Position numbers and translations under genes: made by a program
Shown here: piece after piece, positions 22,901-30,574 of the stretch
How the letters are laid out: each line of letters starts with the position of its first letter
How positions within the stretch are numbered: the first letter of the stretch is position 1
Origin: Reclinomonas americana ATCC 50394
Lineage: Eukaryota > Jakobida > Jakobea > Jakobida
NCBI GenBank assembly: GCA_048213135.1
Contig: PS015082.1
Coordinates: 1-30,834, forward strand
Reading direction: 5' to 3'
DNA: 30,834 bases
Notes under the pieces: generated by a model
The model's database searches: none
The model's input: the letters and a program-made list of their open reading frames with translations, nothing else
What the model was told of the DNA's origin: nothing

Positions 22901-25751
22901 TTTTGCGCGGCGGTGGTACCCGAGCATCCACTGAGACAGCCTGCGTTGTTGGTCAGATCACACGCCACTATTGAAGCGACGTGAAGAGTGCGACTGCCTA
23001 CCAGCGTAGAAGTGATCGTACACACGCTCGGTGGCACTGTACGCGTTCGATGTTGTTGATTCACTGCGCACGCGCACAAATAGCAAGTTAGCGGTGAGTA
23101 TGAAATGGTGGTAGGAGACCAGGATGAGACAGAGAAAATGGGGACTCACCCATGCAGCACGATGTACGCTCTGCAAAATCACGCATAGAATTAGAAGAAG
23201 AAAATTTAATAGAAGCGAGGGAGTGAGAAGACAAACGCAACTGATTCTGTAACAGATGACGTAGAACGACATGAACACGTTAGCGAACCCCGAAAAGACA
23301 CACACAAAGCACGGACGTACGAACCGACATCAAATGACCCATCACATAGTTGAGCGTGGCACTGGTGTACCGGGGAGTAGTCGCCGTTCCGGTCAAAAAA
23401 GTAGTAGTGCAACCGGTGGTGGGAGTGACGTTGCAACCAGTGTCATGAATGATCAGCTTGGCGTCGGTAGCGATGCCGTTGAATCCAGTGATGAAATTGT
23501 TCGCGTCATTTGCGTTGGCATTACCGGAGATGGTACCAGCCTACAACACAAATACAAGATCAGCTCAGAGGCGAGTTCAAGTCCTCCTGCTGCGGCAAAG
23601 CAAACCATGTGGGTTCCGTTGGATGGGGATGGTGCATCGAACTTGTCTGTGTACACGCAAAAAAACAGGCGCGGACAGTGCGAGAGTTAGTGATGCAGCG
23701 TACACAGACACTGTGCACAACCCTCTCACTCACCGACAAGGTTGACGTACACCAGAATCTGTCATGGCAAGCATACGACAAGCAAAAGTCAGTCAACATC
23801 ACTCAACCACGGCAGAGCGCAGTGCAGCATGGCAAACCTTGCGGTGATTGGTGTTGACAGTGGTGTCGCTGAAAATGTTGGAGCCCGTAAACGTGCTTCC
23901 GGGCACACTGAACGTGACTGCACTGTTCGGATCGTGGAAGAAGCAGTTGAAGTAATCGACGCCGGACACGTTCATGCCTGCAGCAAACGGAGTCAGCAAA
24001 ACAGTTATCGTGTGATACACGCCCAGCAGATGCGCACCGATACGCTGGTTCTTGCCCGACAACACGCCGACAAACGGTGCCGTTCCCACGGTACCAGACT
24101 GCACAATGCCGATGACCGACGAGTTGCGCGTGGAGATGTTGGAGCGTGTGTGCGAATCGGTGACGGTGGTCGACACACTGGTGGAATCGGCGGCAACTGG
24201 CGCAGCCGAAAGCTGCTGCTGCTGCTGTTGCGGCATAAAGTTGGCTGGAGAAATATCTTCCGGCACGCCAATCGGCGACTCGATCTGGGGGCCGGAAGTG
24301 AAGAATGAGAACAGGTGCGGGACCGCAACAGAAACGTGTGCGGCAACCGAGACGCAACGTAAGCAAACATGACGTTCGGCAGCGACAATACTGCGCTCAC
24401 GGCGCGCGGCATGTCGTAAAAGTCGCCAAAGTTGAGCGCCAGCACGCCATGTGCACCGGCCGTCACGTCGGCCAGTCGCGCTGTGGGAATGGGATTCAGC
24501 ACAGTGCATTGCACTGAAAAACTTCATGCATACCACACACACTCACCCCGAATGCCGTGCTCGTTAAAGGTGACCATCAGGCGCTCGGCAAACTGCTCTG
24601 GCGAGATACCGTTCGGGTGACGCGCCACCTCAATGTGCACAGTCGCCCACCGGTCTCCGAGCGTCTCGTCGTCCTTCATGAAGCGCGACGCACGCGATCG
24701 CAAATGCCACGCATCATCCCACTTCTCACCACGATGCAGCAGCATGGCACGCACATGCGCCTCCACGTCCTTGGTCGACTCGTCCACCTTTAGCGCAGCA
24801 GTCCAGTCACCAACCCAGGCAATGTCATTGCCCATGCGCTCACGCAGTCGCTCCACCGCCGCGTCATCACAAATCACGCGGAATGCGCGCTGCACACACA
24901 GAGAGATAGAGAGAGAGAGAGATTGTCGAGTCAAACCACATGCGCTCCGCACGGGCACACATTGCATTCACTCACTCACCTCATGAAGATAGTCGATGGA
25001 GATGTCATGAATCGTGCTCCCCTTGGGCGCCGACTGCACGGAGCGCAAAGTGAGCGTGAGTGATTGGGAGGGAGAGAGTATGTGTGGGTGGGAGAGAGAG
25101 TGTGAGAGAGGCGTCCATCCGCACGTGTTTGCGCCATTTTTCCGGCACGAAGCATGTGGCGCAGCATGCGCATGTCGAGTGGTAAAGGGAGGAAAAGACA
25201 GCGCGAGTGCGAGAGAATAACCACACAGATAATACCACAAACAAGCACGTGAAAAAGCACACTCTCTCACGCACCGCGTCATGACAACAAACAAACACAC
25301 ACAGACATGAATCTTGCATTCACGCAACTTCCAGGATAATGTCAACCATGCGCAACGTGGTGGCCGGCTCCACACGCACATGATTACGCAGCGCAATGAT
25401 GCGCACACGGAGGCCCGCAGTGGCGGCAGAGACGTGCAAGTCGCGCACCATGCCATCTGCAGCATCTCCGCCCTCTCCACGCACACGCGCGCCCTCCGCC
25501 TGCACAGTCGTCACGCGCGTCGAGTGCCACTGCAACTCCGGGTGCAACTCCGGCGGGCGGTCGAGCGGGCCACTGGTTTGCAGAGAGAGGAGACCCGCCA
25601 CCACATGCGCAGTGTCCGCGGGATACGACCAGCCTCCGCGCTGCACCATGTGTGTCGTCTCTTCAGCATGCTGTGGCAACACCGCCACACACAGTGGCGC
25701 GATGACAAGCAGCAGCGCCACTGCGATGGCCACCAAGTAGGCGTGACGCAT
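7219..25751 (-). CDS. Giant membrane protein: pseudo-subtilase head, TIG-like repeat stalk, FN3, TM
   Basis: Roughly 80 exons and about 4,000 residues. In order: signal peptide (MRHAYLVAIAVALLLVIAP), subtilase-type N-terminal region, S8 fold with substituted catalytic residues, S8 C-terminal beta domain, a second beta module, a cadherin-like module, at least 22 TIG/Ig-like repeats, several FN3 domains, one membrane helix and a short tail ending at 7219. The first 25 exons are 25751-25329, 25033-24980, 24889-24547, 24513-24359, 24284-24038, 23977-23838, 23758-23734, 23646-23606, 23540-23321, 23168-23150, 23063-23002, 22967-22885, 22808-22602, 22558-22531, 22461-22312, 22239-22120, 22056-21814, 21736-21561, 21488-21427, 21348-21150, 21085-21016, 20949-20814, 20748-20629, 20551-20430, 20352-20071. 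Later exons are given with their domains. Exons at 23150 and 22312 are the least certain. Two gaps fall inside. Phase and repeat structure support one gene; a split at the large gap is the main alternative. Confidence 0.8.
8073..9896 (-). other. FN3-type domains before the membrane
   Basis: Exons 9896-9652, 9577-9487, 9413-9192, 9117-9031, 8956-8830, 8758-8556, 8475-8273 and 8201-8073 join in phase. The first FN3 reads FGFEVVWQP, VSGYQIDMRGN, then YSDIRVTAYSG. The second reads IRWTWQPP, YAYYLQYRLQGSTTWSR, then LTYEARVFATNN. The third reads ARPVNFAVLDN, IQFFWIQRNNG and TTYTVTESDVL. These show the W..P, Y.....G and Y...V.A.N pattern of fibronectin type III. The last part (LTVTTRSGFAVTWNFSP, then LSAFVDGFVVTTDNAC) is beta-rich but not clearly FN3. 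Confidence 0.7.
9966..10865 (-). repeat. C-terminal divergent repeat units 20-22
   Basis: 10865-10778 is a B-type exon (FRACILFANRTKYVQAGAD) that starts phase 0 and ends phase 1, so its A exon must lie in the adjacent gap. 10704-10402 encodes a whole unit in one exon, with FKVCVSYNGTVASAQ replacing the A/B intron junction. 10326-10107 and 10051-9966 encode SSPTGIQTNVTSNVSITGNG and LKLCVRQFADDAYLP, again an A/B pair. These units keep the Cys positions but little other identity. Confidence 0.7.
10875..10915. repeat. CA dinucleotide microsatellite
   Basis: About 20 CA units lie in an intron of the giant gene between the B exon at 10865-10778 and the large gap. Read on the gene's strand it is a (TG)n tract. 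It may have contributed to the assembly break. Confidence 0.9.
10944..11802. other. Assembly gap (859 N) in the repeat array
   Basis: The gap lies between exon B of unit 19 and exon B of unit 20. It must contain exon A of unit 20. Its nominal size would also allow one more complete unit. A GA microsatellite (11803-11826) forms its other edge. Confidence 0.95.
11897..15939 (-). repeat. Older, diverged repeat units 11-19
   Basis: Exon A: 15808-15576, 15367-15135, 14941-14703, 14486-14254, 14044-13806, 13578-13346, 13145-12907, 12704-12478, 12271-12027. Exon B: 15510-15447, 15074-15011, 14633-14570, 14178-14115, 13725-13662, 13277-13214, 12839-12776, 12408-12345, 11960-11897. The start coordinate includes exon B of unit 19; exon B of unit 10 (15939-15876) is also here. 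Exon A is 233 nt in units 11, 12, 14 and 16, 239 nt in 13, 15 and 17, 227 nt in unit 18 and 245 nt in unit 19. Exon B is 64 nt throughout. Introns here do not resemble those of the young core. Confidence 0.85.
16007..19543 (-). repeat. Young, near-identical core of the array (units 2-10)
   Basis: Exon A of units 2-10: 19543-19311, 19098-18866, 18661-18429, 18217-17985, 17772-17540, 17326 into the gap, gap to 16898, 16688-16456, 16239-16007. Exon B: 19245-19182, 18798-18735, 18363-18300, 17917-17854, 17472-17409, hidden, 16833-16770, 16388-16325, 15939-15876 (the last just outside). The introns are also alike, for example CATCAAACAATCAGCCACGC recurs upstream of units 4, 6 and 9. Similarity in both exons and introns indicates recent duplication or gene conversion. 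Alternating SPTNHAAVTNAS and TPTNDAAVANLS versions suggest mosaic exchange between units. Confidence 0.85.
17033..17122. other. Assembly gap (90 N) within near-identical repeats
   Basis: The gap cuts exon A of unit 7 after TPASTSAALS and resumes in exon A of unit 8 at LVASNGTCAG. A normal arrangement needs the end of exon A, an exon B, two introns and the start of the next exon A, about 340-370 nt, so the N count is too small. Confidence 0.85.
19611..20000 (-). repeat. First repeat unit, diverged
   Basis: Exon A 20000-19756 (245 nt) encodes VGLTVTNVTPTSVIGNN, TLNQLTSAVLIATNGSC and SQNITLK. Exon B 19674-19611 (64 nt) encodes LCVQQNNSTWLDSGFTV. It is the N-terminal unit, next to the cadherin-like module, and differs from the near-identical core that follows. 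Confidence 0.85.
20071..20352 (-). other. Cadherin-like module
   Basis: Exon 25 encodes about 94 residues: NEAPAWDAGISSSTFS, then QLVGTLTA, VTWSVVGGAD, FTVANTNELRLT and GTYTVIVRGVDNSSKC. The order (P.F..xxF.....VGTLTA....V.WS..GG.D..F.....G.L.L......Y...V...D) is that of cadherin repeats and cadherin-like domains. Classical calcium motifs are incomplete. It ends TITGS, and the next exon begins the tandem repeats. Confidence 0.55.
20430..20949 (-). other. Beta-rich module after the subtilase fold
   Basis: Exons 22-24 (20949-20814, 20748-20629, 20551-20430) encode VPPFGFSNIASAVVGNQCSD, then ISVVLNHPLHDGGVSL, GIRIYRSNDE, and IYIKSLFTNTQGLTSVFGKA. It alternates hydrophobic strands with Gly/Asn/Ser turns, typical of an extracellular beta-sandwich. 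I do not recognise the family. Confidence 0.5.
21016..24284 (-). other. Peptidase S8 (subtilase) fold with all catalytic triad sites substituted
   Basis: Conserved S8 landmarks run in order: GIVQSG, GKNQRIG, VDYFNCFFHDP, HRK, THMAGTISGNA, GIATDAKL, KNSLTVGAS, DDMAYYSVPGP, DGRYGIQVVAPG, TAAVAGVAALLREYL, MRALLINSAD, GYGLVKLN, LRMTLAWTEFG, NDLNLVLVRVDNG and ERVTVTNAAAGTYRAYIY. At the catalytic sites the usual DTG is VSG (V at about residue 411), HGTH is NGTH (N at about 472), and the Ser of GTSMATPAVAG aligns with F in SEFPPTAAVAG (about 762). PGN is kept where the oxyanion Asn is expected. A protease is unlikely; a binding or structural role is inferred. Exon edges were chosen by phase and this alignment. 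Confidence 0.8.
24359..25682 (-). other. Subtilase N-terminal (propeptide-like) region
   Basis: Exons 1-4 lie between the signal peptide and the S8 fold. The end of the region reads NPIPTARLADVTAGAHGVLA and then LSLPNVMFAYIES. That matches the usual LA.L..V..IE transition at the end of the propeptide-like part in this S8 subgroup. The earlier segment (HPNGISPEQFAERLMVTFN) also looks like folded domain rather than linker. No propeptide cleavage site can be assigned. Confidence 0.6.
25034..25328 (-). other. Longer first intron with GA repeats
   Basis: At 295 nt this is among the longest introns in the gene. It contains GAGAGA-type tracts around 25070-25110. It joins exon 1 (ending DIILE) in phase to exon 2 (SAPKGSTIHDISIDYLHE). 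A second GA run at 24901-24922 lies in the next intron. I see no other feature in it. Confidence 0.6.
25683..25751 (-). other. Signal peptide
   Basis: The first 23 residues have a basic N-terminus (MRH), a long hydrophobic core (LVAIAVALLLVIAPL) and a small-residue end (CVA) suitable for signal peptidase. With the single hydrophobic helix near the C-terminus, this predicts a type I membrane protein with a large extracellular part. Confidence 0.85.
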
Positions 25752-26016
25752 ACTCTCTCTTCGCTCGGAGCAATGCGTCGTGGTTTGATGTTAGATTCAC
25801 CCGACTTCGCGATAAAATTTCCTTTCGGGTGTGAGGCGACGGCCAATATTTCTCGCGGAGTACACTTCTCTCGACTGCGCATGCTTATGCGCACTTGTGC
25901 ACTGGTGAGACACGAGAAGGCGCTGCTTGTTTCTTCGTGTTGTCTGCTGACCGCTTTTGGGCAGTGGTCTACCGTACTTGACGAACTTGGGCAACATTTG
26001 CATTGCACGTGGTTTT
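25752..26016. other. Intergenic region, promoter of the giant gene
   Basis: The 265 nt between the giant gene's ATG and the stop of the next gene must hold that gene's 3' end and the giant gene's promoter. A modestly AT-richer patch (GATAAAATTTCC on +) lies near 25811. No exon or definite core element is visible. Confidence 0.55.
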
Positions 26017-27156
26017 TCACTCATGATCAACAGCGGTCTCTGCGACGTCGCCGTCCACCAGGAGTACGCGAAGAGGGCGGTCATGGTCCACGCCATGGAC
26101 TGTCCGGTGGAGCACCACTGCCGGGGATGATGGAGAGTTGGCGTATTGCTGCAGGTCGCAAGCTGCCATGCTGTCTATCAGCAAGGTGAGCGGAACCTCC
26201 CCGCTCACCTCGACGGCTTCTGTGAGCGCGAGTTCCACGCGCTCAAGCATGATGCGCGTGCTCTCCGGCAGCATGTGACCCGGGCACTGTTCTGCCTCGG
26301 CGCCGTCTTCGTCTGCCGCCACCAAGCGGACAGTGAGTGCGGCCACGTAGTGTCCGACCACGTCGAGCACAAACACGTGCGGCAGCGGCAGCGGGCCTTG
26401 TCGCGCGTCGGGCTCGGCGTACGTGTACAGTGGGCGCGCCTCGTGCAACGAGAGCAGGAAGGCCGGTTTGCACACGTTCCGTTCTCCCTCCAGTACACAC
26501 AGACCGCCAACCGGTCGCTTCCGGTTCCGAATGGTGTCGGCGTCGAGGCGACTCAACTCGAGGAACCCCAAGCGAAAGTCCACTTGCATCAGCGCCACGT
26601 CACTCACATCCTCTGCTTCCTCCTTCAGCACAGGTGGTGGTGGCACACACGACTCCTCCAAGTATGTGCGCCGATCAATCGCCGAGTCGCCACACCACTC
26701 CAAATAGAACTCTCGACTCGCCTCCTCTCGCCTCTTGGAGCTCACATCCACAAAGCGCTGCCGATACAAGGTCACACCCGCCGAATCCGCATCACCACTA
26801 CGCAGCCACGCCGCCAACTCAAACACCGCCACCATACTCCTCACAAACATGTCGTCGACCGCATGCCCACAATGAGCAGCATAGTCGCGTCGCCACGCCA
26901 ATGTGCGCCGCATGCATCGTGCCACCGTCGGCAACACACACTCGGGACACACAGCGCGACGCAGTGCACGCATCAGGCGCGGCACGGAGAGACGAGTGCG
27001 CGTGGCCACCGCGTGATGCACAAACGCCGCCAGGTGAATGGCCGCAGCAGCAGAGGTCCACCCACACAACTCCACACCGCGATCGCCCAACAGTGACTCG
27101 CTCAACTCAGCAGCCGCATCGCAGTGCTGGTCGAATCCCTTCACCGCGACAATCAT
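26017..27156 (-). CDS. Intronless 379-aa protein, possible papain-like cysteine peptidase
   Basis: A single open frame from the ATG at 27156 (MIVAVKGFDQHCD) to the stop at 26017. It is the only gene here without visible introns. Three segments suggest a papain-fold or deubiquitinase-like peptidase: ELCGWTSAAAAIHLA with Cys31 at the start of a small-residue helix (compare CGY/W..A nucleophile motifs), FVLDVVGHYVAALTV with His269 (compare GHW.a..v), and PLTLLIDSMAACDL with Asp328 (compare ..hhDS). The spacing and order Cys, His, Asp fit. I do not recognise the family, and overall similarity to a known deubiquitinase is not evident. A Pro run (CVPPPPVLKEE) and acidic patch divide the protein in the middle. 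There is no signal peptide or membrane helix. Confidence 0.65.
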   Translation of the reverse strand: MIVAVKGFDQHCDAAAELSESLLGDRGVELCGWTSAAAAIHLAAFVHHAVATRTRLSVPRLMRALRRAVCPECVLPTVARCMRRTLAWRRDYAAHCGHAVDDMFVRSMVAVFELAAWLRSGDADSAGVTLYRQRFVDVSSKRREEASREFYLEWCGDSAIDRRTYLEESCVPPPPVLKEEAEDVSDVALMQVDFRLGFLELSRLDADTIRNRKRPVGGLCVLEGERNVCKPAFLLSLHEARPLYTYAEPDARQGPLPLPHVFVLDVVGHYVAALTVRLVAADEDGAEAEQCPGHMLPESTRIMLERVELALTEAVEVSGEVPLTLLIDSMAACDLQQYANSPSSPAVVLHRTVHGVDHDRPLRVLLVDGDVAETAVDHE

Positions 27157-27216
27157 TGGACAGGAGCGAGGCGTCGTCCTGTGAACGTTACTTCTTGTTG
27201 TCAATTAGTGTGAGCG
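27157..27216. promoter_or_regulatory. 60-nt divergent intergenic region
   Basis: The start codons of the minus-strand 379-aa gene (27156) and the plus-strand gene (27217) are only 60 nt apart. If both starts are right, this interval with adjoining coding sequence must serve as a bidirectional promoter. It is mixed-sequence with a short AT-richer patch (TTGTTGTCAATTAG) and no clear TATA box. Confidence 0.5.
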
Positions 27217-30200
27217 ATGCCAGTGGGCCCGCACCTGCACCGCGTGTTCCTCCAACACGCGGTGCCTGTGGCGCCCTCATCAACCACCTCGCCAACCGCC
27301 GAGGCCATTGCCTCTCTCGGGGTCGACGCACTCATGTCGATGACCTCGCCGGCCGCCAACATTGCCGCCTCTGCAATCGGTGTGAAGCCAGTGCCGTACC
27401 TGCTTACACACGCGCAGTGGTGAGTTGACGCGCACTGTGGATGGAGTGCGGAGTGCTGAGAGTGTGACTCTGTGTGCAGGATTGCGTTTGTGCGCGACTT
27501 GGCCGCGCATGGACTCGTTGGATCGCGGTCAGTTGTCTCTGTTGTATGCCGAGCTACATAGGCCTCGTCTTATGCTGGTGTATTGTGTGTGGAATAGCGA
27601 TGAGACGTGTCTGCGTCGGTTGCCGACGCAGAGCAGTGTGGAGTTTGCGGGCGACACTGGTGGAGGTAGTGCCAGTGTGTCGATCAAGCTGCCGGTGACG
27701 TTTGAGCAGGTGTTGCAGCTCATGACGCGACTGTGCATTGAGATCTTGCGAGGGAACGTGACGGCGGTCGATGATGAGAGCGCGCTGGTGAGCGATGACG
27801 ACGATGACGATGATGGTGGGCTGAGTACGGGCACTGCCGATGCGTTGCCAGTGGCGCACAAGTCGGCCGGTCGAGGCCTGTCTCTCGACTTGCCTCTGGT
27901 GGCGCAGGAGACCGACGACACGGCAGGTACGACAGGCGATCGTGGCAGGCCTTGAGTGTGCACGCACTGATTCCCTTGCATGCCGCAGATCCACGAATGT
28001 TGAACATGCTGGCGCAGTACAAGTCGCTCGACTCGCTGTTGCACGAGTCGACCATTGAGGCGCACAAGATCTTGGCCTCGTATCGCCGCTTCCGCGACTT
28101 GGACAAGCCTTTTCTTGACGACGAACTGGACGCCGTGCTCATGTGCCTGCGCGAAGCCGAAGAGTTTCTCGGCGAGTGCGAGAGCGAGCTACAGGAGGGC
28201 ATCGACATTGTCGATCGCAGTCTAGGCGACGAGAGCAAGCTGTCTCTGTTCTGGGAGCACATTGATGCGCGGCTGGTGGCGGGCTACGAGCGTGAGCCGT
28301 GGGATTTCAACGCCTTTCATCGCGACTACGAGGGTGCGATGCAAAAGGCGCTGGAGAGGCTCAGTGTGGATGTGCGTTTTGTTTGTTGCTGTTGTTGACT
28401 CTGTTTGTAACAGTGCTGACATTGGGGGTGCAGGTCAAGGAGGTGACTTACCGGAAAGATGTCACCAAGGCGCTCAAGGCGCTCGGACCCGGACTGCATC
28501 GTTTCCAAGCCGTGTACAGGGCCAACACGCAGCAAGGTGTGGGCGCGCACATTGGCGCAAATGTGGGAGATTTTCGCAACTCAGATCTTGTTGATGCGCA
28601 GAGCTGCGTCTGCGAGCCATTTGCATCCCGATTGGCGCCGACGGGACCAACACCGTCAAGGACATTGATCGGAATGTGATGCAGCTGGATGCCTGGATTC
28701 AGCTCGTGTTGTCGCCGCTTGTGCCGTCGTACCGAGGATCATGTGCGAACTTTCCGCCCCTCTATCACACCTTCTTTGTCGAGGAGACCAAGGTGCGATT
28801 GTTCTCTGTTCGTCTGGCGACTGGACGTATAATAATCGTGCGCGCGATCGCAGGGGCTGACCCTGTACGAGTTTGTGTCGCGCTGTGGCCACATGAGAGA
28901 GGACCGCCTCTTCCGGTACTGGTGTGGCAAGATATTGCACGCCATGTGGGTGCGTGTACGCTTGTGTTTAGCACGGTGCGCGTGCCTGTGAAACTGATGT
29001 TCGTGGCCGCAGGATTTGTATCGCATGACGTCGTACACGGTGGTGGAGGAGGTGTTTCCTGAATGTTGCGTGCTGCACGATTTTTCTGCCCTCTGTTCCC
29101 CNNNNNNNNNNNNNNNNNNNNNNNNNNNNNNNNNNNNNNNNNNNNNNNNNNNNNNNNNNNNNNNNNNNNNNNNNNNNNNNNNNNNNNNNNNNNNNNNNNN
29201 NNNNNNNNNNNNNNNNNNNNNNNNNNNNNNNNNNNNNNNNNNNNNNNNNNNNNNNNNNNNNNNNNNNNNNNNNNNNNNNNNNNNNNNNNNNNNNNNNNNN
29301 NNNNNNNNNNNNNNNNNNNNNNNNNNNNNNNNNNNNNNNNNNNNNNNNNNNNNNNNNNNNNNNNNNNNNNNNNNNNNNNNNNNNNNNNNNNNNNNNNNNN
29401 NNNNNNNNNNNNNNNNNNNNNNNNNNNNNNNNNNNNNNNNNNNNNNNNNNNNNNNNNNNNNNNNNNNNNNNNNNNNNNNNNNNNNNNNNNNNNNNNNNNN
29501 NNNNNNNNNNNNNNNNNNNNNNNNNNNNNNNNNNNNNNNNNNNNNNNNNNNNNNNNNNNNNNNNNNNNNNNNNNNNNNNNNNNNNNNNNNNNNNNNNNNN
29601 NNNNNNNNNNNNNNNNNNNNNNTCAGGTTATTGATGTTGCGTTTTTTCCTCATCGAGCAATCCGTTGTCGCGCAACAACCATGTAATACCCGCGTGTGCA
29701 GCCACACGACCCCGACTTGCAGAGTATTCTGCGGGAGAAGCGCATTTTCTTGCTGCGAAACTTTGCCCACCTCGCACTGTTCATGTTGGGAGCATCGCCG
29801 CGCGATGTGATCGACTCGGACGGGCAGGCGAGCAGCTCCGGTGTCGAGACGCTTCTCTCGTCGGCAGCCACGACGGCTCCTGCATCGGCGTTGCCGACAC
29901 ACCGCGCCCACGAGGGCATCTCCGAAGCCGAGGTGGCGTCGGCTCAAGTCAGTCGCGCAGGTGCAACTCTGACCGCTGCCGCGACGGCGGCGGCGGCGGC
30001 GACCACGGCCAGTGGCAGCGTCAAGATCTCGCCGACATTGTCGCACGTACTGCGCGCATGTCTGACTGCTGGCGCGGGAGAATCGCAGCCACCAGTGCAC
30101 CGGGCCACTCGCATGCGCGGGCCGACACCAGTGGCCATGAGCACGCTGGCCACGTCGCTCACCGCCGATGTCAACTTTCCACACCTCATGTCGCACGCGT

Positions 30201-30325
30201 ACTTTTTGACGGCCGACCAGACTGCGCCACCGACTGGCTCACGCACACTCTTTGCCGACACGTTTGGCGGCCTGTGGAACTCGTACATTGAGAAGGGCAA
30301 CGGTGGCTCTGTGGACGACTACTGA
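27217..30325 (+). CDS. Multi-exon protein with acidic, helical and kinase-like segments
   Basis: The first exon starts at 27217 (MPVGPHLHRVFLQ) and probably ends near 27421 (THAQW, GTGAGT). Splicing from 27480 to 27560 is unresolved; several phase-compatible choices lead into PRLMLVYCVWNSDETCL. The frame then continues to 27926, with an Asp run (SDDDDDDDGG) near 27800. Next come 27989-28371, 28434-28536, 28602-28792, 28854-28949 and 29013-29051, all in phase. These encode a helical charged region (DDELDAVLMCLREAEEFLGE), then LPIG-type sequence and PPLYHTFFVEETKGLTLYEF, then RLFRYWCGKILHAMWDLY. This last part resembles the hinge, helix D and helix E of a protein kinase. The catalytic loop would fall in the gap. 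After the gap, 29702-30325 encodes LQSILREKRIFLLRNFAHLA and an Ala/Ser/Thr-rich tail ending SVDDY. Function unknown. Confidence 0.6.
29102..29622. other. Assembly gap (521 N) in the kinase-like gene
   Basis: The gap begins within the intron after exon 29013-29051 and ends about 80 nt before the last exon. If the kinase-like reading is right, the catalytic and activation loops are hidden here. Confidence 0.95.
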
Positions 30326-30574
30326 GCAGAATGTTGTATCGTCGAGGAGCAGAGGTGGCCAAGGACGACGGCCATTCGCAGTGCGCCTCCCGAGGACTGG
30401 TGCGGAGACTGGAAACACAACAACAACAACAGTCCGCATCACAACAACAAGCGTCCTCAAGAGACAAAAAGAGGCGTGTATTTTTTCTTGTTTAGTTTGG
30501 TCCAAGCTACGAGGCGAGCAAGCCGAGTGCGGTGATCACTGGAGTGAAGATGCACTGCTGCGCACCAGGGTTGT
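30326..30574. other. Convergent 3' intergenic region
   Basis: The 249 nt between the stop codons of the kinase-like gene (+) and the Lys/Gln/Pro-rich gene (-) contain CAACAACAA tracts near 30418-30450 and a T-rich patch (GTATTTTTTCTTG) near 30480. It should contain both 3' UTRs. No canonical AATAAA was seen. Confidence 0.5.

Noticed and set aside
21016-24284. An active secreted subtilisin-like protease
   Set aside because: All three triad positions carry other residues (V, N, F) in the best spliced alignment.
27513-27561. Very short introns of 34-37 nt in the kinase-like gene
   Set aside because: They would close the frame but are shorter than any other intron here. A 64-nt alternative with a GTGCGC donor is possible, so the junction is left unresolved.
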